This document shows positions 1 through 11,530 of a DNA stretch of 64,000 bases, piece after piece (position 1 is the stretch's first letter; each line of letters opens with the position of its first letter). Source of the DNA: Crotophaga sulcirostris (Eukaryota > Chordata > Aves > Cuculiformes > Crotophagidae); assembly GCA_013397455.1 (NCBI GenBank), contig VYZB01000191.1, forward strand, positions 1,271,911 through 1,335,910, given 5' to 3'. Made by a program: the position numbers and the translations under genes. The notes under the pieces were generated by a model that made no database searches, had not been told where the DNA came from, and was given only the letters and a program-made list of their open reading frames with translations.

Positions 1-2228
1 CTCCCCACTGAAGATGAGCCTTCTCTCAGTAGTTGGAATACACAGAGTCCTCCCATTAGACTAGGAGAAGCAAAAAGTCTAGGTTTCAGATGGATCACCA
101 TTGTCGTGTGCAAATAGTTACATGACGTGATTATCTACAGCAAGACAGTGAATGCAATTTCTAGGAAGTTCTTATGAGAGAAAAGAAGACATCAATTGAA
201 ATATCAAGAAGACATGGAGAAGGTGGAATAAATAAAATACTGTTCATGCACTTCTAAGAATCAAGTAACATACTATACAAATGAAAATTCATAACTTGTT
301 TAATCATCCTTCATTTTAGTTGTTTCATCTTTATATTGTCCCCTGCAAAATGAAACTCCATTGATCTGCACCTTCTACTTTAAAAATATTAATAGAGATA
401 GACCTATCTTACTGGCATTAGTCCGTACACATCCAATGACTGCCAGGTAATCAGCTATTAGGTGAGTTTTGTACCAGTGATCATCACCCTTAGAGCTCAA
501 TGGTTGAGATAATTTCCCACCCACCTTACTGTCGGTTTATCCAGTCCACAGTTCACCAGTTTGGCTGTAAGAACACAACATAGACTGTTAAAGGCCTTGC
601 TAAATTCAGGAAATACAACATCCACTGCTCTCCCCTTATCTGCTCAGCTAATAATCTCATCACAGAATGGAATACAGATATCCCTCCGAGACCACATGGC
701 ATGGAGGATATTTAGTTAACCTAAAAAATGCTTATCACAGATGAGAAACGGTCAGAGCATACATGAACCAGTTGCTTAGAAACTGTTTCCAACTGGTGCA
801 AACTAGAAAAGAAAAAAAAAATCCAGAAATCTGAGAGCCCATAACTAGTTCCCTGCTTGCTTTGTATTTTCTTCCAAAATTTTGTGAGGAAAATTCTCTG
901 TCCCCAAGGGTTCTGTTCATTGCAAACACGATGCGTTCAGAAATTAAAAAAAAGGAGGCAGGGTTTTCATTTGCTCTGTCAGTGTAGCACCTTCTCATGC
1001 AAATGCAACAACACTGGAAAATCAGAGGTGCAAGATTTGGGTTACACATCCTCAACACTAATTGCCTGAAATGAACAGATTTTTTTCAACTGAAACACAC
1101 AAAGCTTGTTGAAATTTTTATCATGTTAACCTGCACACCGATTTTTCTTTTCAAAGTCATGTGAAAAGGGTGCTAAGCCAAAAATGTTCCTCTGTCATCA
1201 CGTGGTTCATCATAGCACAAACTTAAGATTCACATCTCCTGACAAGCTCTTGAGTTTTGGTTTCCTTTGAACTGATCCAGAATGAAGATGTCAAAGAGAG
1301 AGGAGAGGAAAGCTGCCCTAGGACTTCTCCATGCACAGGTGATGTCGCTGAAAGTATACTAATGCTAACTGCTTATGATGATTTAAAAAAAAAAGAAAAA
1401 TTGGTGAGGTGATAGTAGAGATGAACAGATTTTGAAACTCATCCATACAGGCTTCACATAATGCTAAGTTTTGTATAACACTACAAGGATGTACCATATG
1501 TCAAACTGCAGAACAGGCTCCGACACTACCAGTTTCATACAATTTAATAACAAGCATTTCGATTTCAACCATTTCTAGTGACTTAACAAGATGCTCGCAT
1601 ATCAGACTGTCTCCTCTGTTTTCTACAGCAAGCCATCTTGAGAGTTGCCATAATAATCTAGATTTATCTGCTGATTATATTTTCTTAACAGTAATGTTAG
1701 CAACAGTCCCACTGTTGGGCTCAGTGAGCTGTTTTCTACTTAGCTTTACATTTTAGGAGTTAATATATTTTTCAAAGAAAACTGAACTAAAATTTCCCCT
1801 ACTTTTGGACAGTTTTGCATTAATAACATTTTAAAGAATAAGCAGAATTTCACAGTTTAAGATCTATTTGAGCCTTTCAAATGTTTTAGCCCTATAATCA
1901 TTAACAATCAAATAGTGGAAACCATTTAATTGGAAGAGTAGAATTTTGTGACGATTAAATACATCCTTGAAAGTATTTTATTTAATGTTATTTATTTAAG
2001 AATTTTAATAAACTGAATAAATGCAATTCATACTTCACAAGAAACATTCAAAGAAGTATACATGCATATGTGTTAGAAATATGTATTAGAAATATATCAG
2101 TCACCACTTCAATTGAATATAATCACTACTACAAAGTAACAAATACAAGCAGCATTCTGGAGTAGGGGACAAAGAGCATAAAATATATTCAGTTGAATCT
2201 ACGGTTGAGAAATAGGTAAGAGGTATAT

Positions 2229-2325
2229 CACAGAATCATAGAATGATTTGGGTTGGAAAGGACCTTAAAGATCATCCAGTCCCACCCCTCATGCCATTAG
2301 GAGGCACACCTTCCACTAGATAACA
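2229..2325 (-). mobile_element. CR1 LINE 3' fragment
   Basis: It starts with the CR1 tail in reverse complement (acagaatcatagaatga) followed by gggttggaaaggacctt and aagatcatccagtcccac, all hallmark sequence of the avian CR1 3' end. About 100 bases remain. The element lies on the minus strand and is 5'-truncated, as usual for CR1. Confidence 0.88.
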
Positions 2326-3910
2326 TTGAATACTTTTGAGTTTTTCTAGAGGACTGTCATCACCTCTAATTGTATGAAAAGAACTAAATGATTTTAAGCA
2401 TAAATCTTCAGAAAAAAATGCTCTCAATTGTGTCCCTAATTTGCATAGGCAATTACTGTCCTTTCACACAGTCACTGTAATTATGATGGCTCTGACTACA
2501 GGCCCAAATTAGAGGAAAAAATGCAAGCATAGTTACATAAACTTTCTGCCTGAATGACTGCAAGTCATTAGTTTCTTCTCATCTGAAAGATGGATTTAGC
2601 AATAGAAAATATACTGGATACAAATGAAGAAACATGGCTCCAGGGATACAAAGCTCCTTAGTATCAAAAACAAGGTATGCCGTGTATTGGACATTAAAGA
2701 TGGACAGCAGATACAAAACCACCAGAGTGGAGGGCCAAATAACAGCCATACTAAGCTGGAGTAGCTAACATTTGATGAGAGGATTAGAGTGCCCTGGTGC
2801 TGGAAATATGATGATTATGATGATGGTGGTGGTAAAGGATTATTGTCAAGGAGCTACAGAGTGCTGGATGAAAGCATGAGGCTATGGAATGATTCACAGG
2901 AGACTGAGCATGTATGACTTGCACAGCAACTGCACGAGAGGCAGTAAGAATGACATAGACACAACCCAATGAGAAGACTGAACAGATCATTAAAGTCTAA
3001 CAGATGGGTATACACTGAAACGCAGATAGCTTCCATAGGAAATAGAAGGTGGGTTTTTGCTAAAATCTTTTTCTAAGTCCATGTAATACGTAAAGTTATT
3101 TAGTATATTTCAAAGGGGCAAAATGGAAGTAGGAAGAGAAAAAAAACCATCCCCTAAGAGGCTCAGACCTTTCTAGAATTAATAGTTTCACAAAACAGAA
3201 AGAAAACTCAATATGTATGAAACAAGGAAACTTACTACTTTCCATCTAATGGCAAAATTTCAAAGAAAACCTTTCCTAGTACTTGCAGTTATAGTCCATG
3301 GTTGATAAGAACCATGAGTTATTCTAAGTATTTTATCTCAGGAATGGATTGTTTTAACTAACAGAGGAATGTAACGTTGAGGAATGCTCCTACTCGTGTA
3401 CACAGTTTTTAACTGAAAGAGGAATGTGGTATTGAGTGTATGTTCCTAGTTCGTCTAGACAGTTCTAGACCACAATCATCTTTTGAAGCTTTGATGCCTA
3501 TCAATCACTACTTAGAATGACAGGAGAAAGGGCATTATATTTTACTAGTCTTTATTCTTTTGTTATAAATAAAGAAAGAAAATGGGAAGCAAACAAAAAT
3601 GCCAGCATAATTTTGTACGGGGAGAAATTTAAAAGCAAAAAAAAAGAATAAAGCAGTTTATATGTTCAAGAATAAAAGTTGTCAGTAAAAATGCCAACAG
3701 TACGTTAAACAGGGACAAGTCATGGTTGTTGTGGGAAACTATAAATTTGAAATCCTTCACATTGTGTGTTCCAAAGCAGATGTTCAGCTGTTATAAATCA
3801 GCAAAGCTCCCTGACCCTTAATTTCTTATCCACAGGATTGTGCCGAGGATTTTTAGCGCTGAATTTAATTAAACCAAGCAGCAGTGTTCTAGCCATTCTC
3901 AAAACTACAA

Positions 3911-3927
3911 CACCCTCTAGTGGGCAA
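3911..3927 (-). promoter_or_regulatory. CTCF-like motif
   Basis: On the minus strand the sequence reads TTGCCCACTAGAGGGTG, close to the CTCF core CCACYAGRKGGCRS. It is a motif match by eye only; occupancy is not shown. Confidence 0.4.
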
Positions 3928-6900
3928 TGATTTTTTATTCAAATATGGTAAACAGTTAATTTGAATGATCTGAAACAACCACCGGTTGCATTCTTCGAAA
4001 CGTTGAGCTGCAGTGCACGGCTGACACATACAGTCTATAAAATAAGCTCTTTATAAGGTATAATGATGCATAAAATCTTATGATTTATTTTGGTGAAAAG
4101 ATAACATTCAGTAAAGAGGAAGTAGTAATTCATCTTCTGATGAAAGAGAAGACCTGTCTCAAATCAAATCTGAAGTTATAGTAGCTTACTCATGACTTCC
4201 CTTTCCTTAATGTTTCTCACCTGATGGGTGCTCAGTCCTGCCCAACATCTCCTCTAAACAAATCATTGTTCCCAACATGGTTGCTCCCTGAGAATCTTGT
4301 GTTCTTGCAATCTTCCTTATGTATTCTTAAATGTGACACTTTTGCAGAATCCATTGCAGACACAAATGTGTCACAGGCCTAGGGAACTCAGAGACTGTTG
4401 TGGAAAGGGTATCAATATGAAAGTAGATGGGATTTTCAGCTACCTCTGTGAAAAGAGATGAAATAATTAATTTTCATAAAAGATCAGAAGGGCAAGAGAA
4501 GAAATAAGATTGTTCCAAGAATAAAAAGATAATAATATTAATTTTTCTCTTTAAGTAAAGAGAAAAAATGACAGTTAAGGATGGAAAATTTAACAAAGGC
4601 AAGTGTCATTAAATGTAAGTACTGTAGATGAAAAGTAGATGAGAACATGAAGAGGGGAGTACCACTATATCAGGTTTTCGGGAAAGAGGAATTTGAGAAA
4701 GGAAGGAAAATAATTTAGAGAGCAAAACACTCAACTGAGCAAATGGTTTTGATTGTCACTCTTAGAGAGTGATGTTCCTGTTTCTCTAGTACAGACCACC
4801 TTCTTCTTTTTCTCCTATCAGCAATCCAAACAAGCTTTAATTCTGCATTCTTCCAACACTTGCTTCAAAACAAAATTTCCCCAGTAAAACTAACCTTTAG
4901 TCTCTCCAAGATAAAAAGTAAAGCTGGTTCAAACACTTTGATGGAATTTTCTGCATTCTTTTTTTGCAAAACTGGAACTTTCCTGTCCAATTTTGCCTAA
5001 ATTATGGGTATTTAATTCTTGTATCATTTCAATACAAATAATATATTTCAATTCAACTTTGTTGAAATCAAACAACTCAATCTTTTGTTTCAAGTAACTA
5101 TTCAGTTTGAAATGTAGTCTACATTGCTAAAATTGATGACTCTTAAAAAAGTTTTTAAATTTGCATTTTAAAAATTTAACTGCATGACTAGCTCTTTCGA
5201 TCTTTTCTTCTGCACATTGTCACTGCTAAGTAAACTCTGCAATTAACCAGAGGGTAGTAACTGCACAGCATGTTATTAGCCCATTCATGTCACAGTGAGC
5301 TTGTTGGAGTCCCTTGTAACTAATAATGCCAAAGATACAGTACTAGCATCATTGTGTTGGTACTTGACATTCTTAATTTAATTATATTCCTAATAGTCTT
5401 AATAATTACAGACTTTTTCTTGCTAAAAAATTATAGTCCATAATCCAAAGGTGCTTGCTGTGAGCCATACACTGAGTGACCAGATAAGGATAATGGATGT
5501 TTAAATTTTACCTGTCCCTGTAACATCATTTTAGCTGAAAATAATAGAAAATCTCAGTGGCCTTTGACAGGGGAAAAAAAACCCTTTTTTCTTTAAACAA
5601 TGTGAAAATGCCATGGTAACTTGCAAAAAGTGGATAAATTACTGTTTCTAAAATAGTCCATTTTCTGTCATACTTTTTTCCACATTTACACTTACCAATC
5701 TTAAATGAAATGCAACATCAGTAGAATTGTTATGTTCTGACCTAGCTTGTACTATGAATAAATTCAGTCATTGGGTTTCTGCAGATGCTGGAGTTATAGC
5801 TCCAGCAGTTTTAAACAGCTTAAAATGAAACTTCTGTCTATAGTATTAAGTTAGAATATGTATGGTATGTATGCAAGAAAGAACTCTTTTTTAACTTTCT
5901 ATATTGGCTAACACAGAGAGTTGTGATTCTCCAGGAATTCCTCCCCATTCCACAAGGATGTCAGTCCCAAACATTAACATGCTCAGGACAATCTGTAGCT
6001 TCTTTTGTCTCATCAACAGATTCTGAGGACAAATATCTACCAAGAAATTGCTCATTTTCTCTTTTCTATAACTTCAGTAGGAGTCAGTCCTCTTAAGAAC
6101 TTTTCTAAATCTAGCTGTCATTCATCAGTTAAAAGACAAAATAATGAGACATCAGAGCTTAGACTCAGAGAATTTTGTACTGAGGTACAGGTCAAAATAT
6201 AAGTTTTACCATCTCCTCAAAATAAGGAGGCCTAAGGACTGAAAAAATGAACCATGGAAGTCTTTGGACCAAAGTATGTCTCTTGGAACCTGAAAAAATT
6301 CAATTTTGTGGCCCAATTTCCCTCCCCATCTTCCTGCTGGCAGAAAGCGACTTACTCTGCCCATTCCCTGGACTGTGGGGCGTTTTCCTTTGCCAGGCAA
6401 CAAACGCTGCAGGACTACCGCAATTCAGGATGGAGACACTGGGCAGAGGAGCATGACATTGTGTGGCTGACCAAAGCAAAACACAGGGATCAGGGTCTCT
6501 CTCTCCCACCACTTTGTCAGCACTGCTACTACAATTATCTTTACCCCTTAAGAAACTGGAAGAATTGATGTCAGCCACAGCGCAGAGCTTACCTCTGCTG
6601 CAATGGGGGAGTAAGCTGCATTTGCATAAACTGGCAACTTTCATTATTCCCCAGACACAAATGTGCAGACACATGGAATTCTGAGTAGGATTTTTGATAT
6701 CAAAACTCCTTCTCAGAAATCATCTCATAAGCAACACTTTATGTTGCACTATAAACAAAGTCCAGGCACACTGGCATCAGGAGGAAGTTAGGTATTCAAA
6801 CAACAGCCAGACAACTAAACACTTGCGATTTGTTTCAACGGTCTTCTCTAGCCACCACAGCATTTCAACTTCTTAGTAATGCTTTTTTTTTTATGAAGAC

Positions 6901-7637
6901 CTGATGGTGTGATGGTGTGATTTTTAGTTTGGGGTGGGGTGGGGGTGAGGTTCTTAAAGGGAGCAAACAGAAAAGGAAACTGTAGAAAACTTTAATTGTA
7001 ACACTCAATTCTATCTCCTCACTAATGTCAGAACAACTTAAGTTACACAACACTGCTGTGATTCTCTTTGGAGATGTATGTACTTAGTAGCTTAGCATTT
7101 ATTAACATACTTGTTTTTCCTACCACCCAAGCCAGACAATGCATTTTTAAATACAAGTAAGACCAAGCTATCTCAGTGCAGATGAACTTCGTTGAGATTA
7201 TGTGGCAAAAAAAGTACAATGGCTGTAACTTGTATTGCTGTCAGTCAACAGTTCATAGCAGTAAACCCATAAACTCTCAATTAATCCAAACACTTCCATG
7301 AATAGGCTTAATCCTTAAAAAAAAATTAGTAAACAAAAAGGGGATGCACACATATAGAATATATGCTTATGGTCTTTACCTTCTCCTTCTGTCTAGTGGA
7401 GAACTATGTTACATACTGACATCAACAGAATCAAGCAAAACCAATGGATTGGAGATCAAAAATGAGAACAGTAGCTGCTATGTTTTCCTAAAAACCCAAA
7501 CCAAACAAACCAGCCTGCAGAGGGAATTAACAGCATTTCACAAAGAAAAACATAAGTGAATAGTGTACATTGTTTAAGAGAAAAAAAAAAGAAAACGTGC
7601 AGATTTTTTTAAAGTGCACGTTACATCACCAAACCCA

Positions 7638-7651
7638 CCACTTGATGGCAG
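7638..7651 (+). promoter_or_regulatory. CTCF-like motif
   Basis: CCACTTGATGGCAG matches the CTCF core except for T in place of the central A. It lies about 3 kb upstream of the MINDY3 CpG island. This is a motif match only. Confidence 0.35.
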
Positions 7652-10600
7652 TCCAACGTTAAAAAAAGGAAAAATATTTGTGCGTTTCATAGAAACTATT
7701 TGAAAAAAGTAGTTCAAATCTGTGTACACTACTCAAAAGAGATTTTTAAACTTTCTTCATTTGCATACCTCTAAACATTTTTAAGGAGGTGAAGACCCAA
7801 TATGCAGAGAAGTCTGCGGTTTTATTTTCCATGAAATCCTGAGTTTATAGTACAGTTCGTACATCCCAGAGTCCATTAAAACAAGATTTAAATATCATTG
7901 TTCCTTAATTTTATAAAATACTGTTTTCATGTATCAGTGTGCTGATATGCACACATTGCATTCAGAGCTCAGACTCCAATCCACATATTGTTTCTGAAAT
8001 GGTGTTTATAAGTCAACCTGATATTAGACCTGACTGAGCTCTTAATTTCTCTCAGTGAACAAAACCAACAACCTGAAAAATCTGAAGTCCCAGTACATTC
8101 CTAATTCCAAAATACCAGTTTTCTCTTACGCTTTTCTCCTAATTCTCCTTTTTAATTCCTTCCTAACTAACTGCAACCCAACTACCAACGTAAACGCACA
8201 CACACACATTTCCCAGTCCAATTCTTTGGTATGCATATGCAACAACTAACTAGCTTATGAATTCCCAGAACTTAGACGATCAGTGAGAGATCAAAAGCTG
8301 TAACTTGTGACATCCAGTCTCATTTGCTTGCAGTGTTGTTTGCTGAAGGTGACTATACAGTTTGCCTTTTACCATTTGTATTAGTGAGGCTAATGGCTTC
8401 AGAAGTATTTGCAAAACAATTGCCTAATGCTTTTCCTTATCACCACATGGCAGACTGTTCCAGCTGGCACACATGCCCAAAATTGCTCCCTTGCTCCCAG
8501 ATTCATTAACATCTGTTTGTCCATGTTGAACTCCACGCTCTGTATGCGAACAAAATGAAGATGGGTCAAATTGTTTCACATCTTGTCTCTCTCATGACTC
8601 TGCTTTTGCCAGTGTAGTGAGTAACTCTGAAGACGTTTTCTCTTATCTGTGTTCAAATTATATGGAGTATATTAACAATATCAGAAGTGTACAACACTCA
8701 GTAGCTGGTGAGATATTTTAAAAGTGAAATCATCTTTACAAAACACAGGGCATTAGCGTAAAGCCTCACTCTAACTGCTACTCAACAAAACTGCTACCAC
8801 ACCAAAATGTGGCTATTTGCCATTCCAACTCATGTTAGAAATATAGAATCAATTTAAATTTACATTGTGACTTTACAGGAGTATTAGTTGCTAGCTTACC
8901 CGTGGGACTGTAATCACAGATGCATGGCTGGTAAGTGTTCTGCCACTCCACGATGTAAACCTGCTGCGCTTATTTGCAGTGCATTAAACAGCATCACCTC
9001 TTCTGGCTCACAACTCCCGAGGCTGTGACTAAACTTATTCTTACACCCGTGTCAGTGTGAATACCTATTTGTGCCCACGAAATCAAAGGGCACTCTCATT
9101 CCAATTAACTTCCCTTCGACAACCTGCCAATGATGATCCAACAGTGGACGAGATTTCCAGCCTTTTCCTGCCTCTGGGTGGTGCTGTCCAGCACCTCATA
9201 CACAACAGTAGCCACGGTCCAGTTGTAGGTTCAATGTCCTTGTTTTACAGTGCCTTCTCCCCTCAATTCTCCAACTGTTCACCAAATTGTTTTTCAGATT
9301 GTACCCCGAGCATCCATGGCAATATACATTCACATCTTGAGGAGATGGGGCAAAAATTGCAGTTCTTTCCTCCTCCTGGTAAAGCCTTCCTGTCAATGGA
9401 CAAGCTGAACTTTGTTGAGCTAGCTGACGTATGCTTGCACCATCTTGTTATGTATACTTCTCTGACAACTTTCAAATATTTCAGATGTACATTCAATACA
9501 CTTTAAAATACATATACTTTGGCATTCCCCTCCGTCTCATGTACTGTTTACAATTTCAAGCCTACTATAGTTAGTATTAAAGTACTACAAGAAATTTTGC
9601 ATTTAACGCACAATTGACTCAAACCACACAAAAACTAACATGATGGCCTTTATTAAAGTATGTAGAGAATATGATTTTGTTATTACTTTAATTCTAATTA
9701 AATTCTTTCCACTTGTTTGAAGTTATTCTTTCTTTATGCTAAAAATCAAAATGTGTCCATTATAAGCATTACTCATGCAAATACAGAGTCCATTCTGTTA
9801 ATTGATACTGAAGGAAATTGATGGCTTGTCAGTAATTATTCAGAAAAAGCTTAATTGTGTATTTTCAAACGCTGAGACATCAAAAATACAGTCACACCAC
9901 CTTCTCATCAATTTGTGGTACAACACGTCACAAAACTTACAAACACCCTGATGTTGGCTATTTTCATACTTACTTCAGAATGATTGCACGTGTAACAGTC
10001 TAAATGTGTCCTCAATCTCCACAGAAGTGTAAAGTGTCTGACGAAGTGGGTGGGCAAAATATTACAGCTCAATTTCATTTGTGCAGCACATGAAGAATTT
10101 CAAGTGGTATACGCAACACAGTTTCACCTAGAAAACTTTCCCATTGAAAAGCTTTTTTCTAAAAGAACACCCTTAATCCAGTTTTGTCAGTGGCCACGGT
10201 TATCATCCCTCTGAAGAATTTTGTTTAATGAAGTCTATGTAACTCCAGTGCACACACTTACTGAAAAACCTCCATTAAGAACTCCCATTTGAATGGCAAT
10301 TACCTTTCAGAAAAACATGGTAATTAGCTTTTATAAAAATACTCGAGTCTTTATTTCTTGAATCTCTACTGGTAATAAAAAAAATAAATTACTAAATCAG
10401 ACAAACTAAATTTATTTTCTAAACCTGAAGTTTCTCAAGTTCACAGGATGCCCATCGAACAACATTCCTAAATAGGTTAAGAACACCATGGTTACTTTTC
10501 AGTCTTCATTTCAAACAATTGCATGAATGCAGGTACTGCTGGGTAAGACAGTTGTTTCTGAAAGTAAAAACATTTCAGGTGTACATGCAAGCATCACATC

Positions 10601-10689
10601 GTACCTACATGTTAGGTTAGCACTTCCGCTACACCACTATGCAACAAATACAAAAACCAAGTTCTCTAAATACTTCTACAGTTAGGATT

Positions 10690-11530
10690 ACAAATTCCCG
10701 TGATGTCCCGGTGTTCCCAGCCCATGTGCAAAAGTCTTTTCGCCGCCTGCCGCCTGCTTCACACTGAGCCCCACCAGGCCGCCTCCTCACCAACGCCGCT
10801 CCGTTCCGCTCAACTCCTCAAACAGCCCCTGGGGCAGAAACGGGGCCGGCGGCGCGGGCAGCAGCTGGGCCCAGCCCCAGCGGGCGAGGGACGGCGAAGG
10901 GGAGCTCACAGCTGAGGACACCGGCCTCACTGCCAGCCAGCGGCGGGACAGGGCANNNNNNNNNNNNNNNNNNNNNNNNNNNNNNNNNNNNNNNNNNNNN
11001 NNNNNNNNNNNNNNNNNNNNNNNNNNNNNNNNNNNNNNNNNNNNNNNNNNNNNNNNNNNNNNNNNNNNNNNNNNNNNNNNNNNNNNNNNNNNNNNNNNNN
11101 NNNNNNNNNNNNNNNNNNNNNNNNNNNNNNNNNNNNNNNNNNNNNNNNNNNNNNNNNNNNNNNNNNNNNNNNNNNNNNNNNNNNNNNNNNNNNNNNNNNN
11201 NNNNNNNNNNNNNNNNNNNNNNNNNNNNNNNNNNNNNNNNNNNNNNNNNNNNNNNNNNNNNNNNNNNNNNNNNNNNNNNNNNNNNNNNNNNNNNNNNNNN
11301 NNNNNNNNNNNNNNNNNNNNNNNNNNNNNNNNNNNNNNNNNNNNNNNNNNNNNNNNNNNNNNNNNNNNNNNNNNNNNNNNNNNNNNNNNNNNNNNNNNNN
11401 NNNNNNNNNNNNNNNNNNNNNNNNNNNNNNNNNNNNNNNNNNNNNNNNNNNNNNNNNNNNNNNNNNNNNNNGCCCGAGGGGGGGACGGGACCGCTGCCGG
11501 GGCCCGCGGGAAATGATGCAGCAGTTTCTG
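10690..11530 (+). promoter_or_regulatory. MINDY3: CpG-rich promoter region of MINDY3, with assembly gap
   Basis: GC- and CpG-rich sequence flanks a run of Ns on both sides (about 10,700-10,955 and 11,472-11,515) and stands out sharply from the AT-rich surroundings. It lies about 7.6 kb upstream of MINDY3 exon 2, where a housekeeping-type CpG-island promoter is expected. Neither visible flank contains the expected exon 1 (it should end in phase 1 after codons like those for CRWTQ), so exon 1, the ATG and probably the start site sit in the gap. The exact start of transcription cannot be given. Confidence 0.75.
10956..11471. other. Assembly gap (516 Ns)
   Basis: This is a continuous run of N. 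It falls in the most GC-rich part of the window, a common place for short-read assemblies to fail in bird genomes. Open frames reading through it are artefacts of the Ns. Confidence 1.

Larger units (their letters stand above)
1..10690. other. Intergenic region upstream of MINDY3
   Basis: This AT-rich DNA has only short open frames on both strands, none with recognisable protein similarity. It contains a CR1 fragment at 2229, CTCF-like motifs at 3911 and 7638, and short simple tracts such as CA repeats near 8199-8208. Slightly GC-richer stretches at about 6240-6660 and 9050-9480 hold the longest frames (124 and 149 codons), but they show no splice-linked partner exons. I see no gene here. Confidence 0.6.

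Noticed and set aside
6300..6674. 124-codon minus-strand frame in a GC-richer patch, overlapped by frames on the plus strand
   Set aside because: No recognisable motif, no supporting splice sites or promoter, and overlapping frames on both strands suggest base composition rather than coding.
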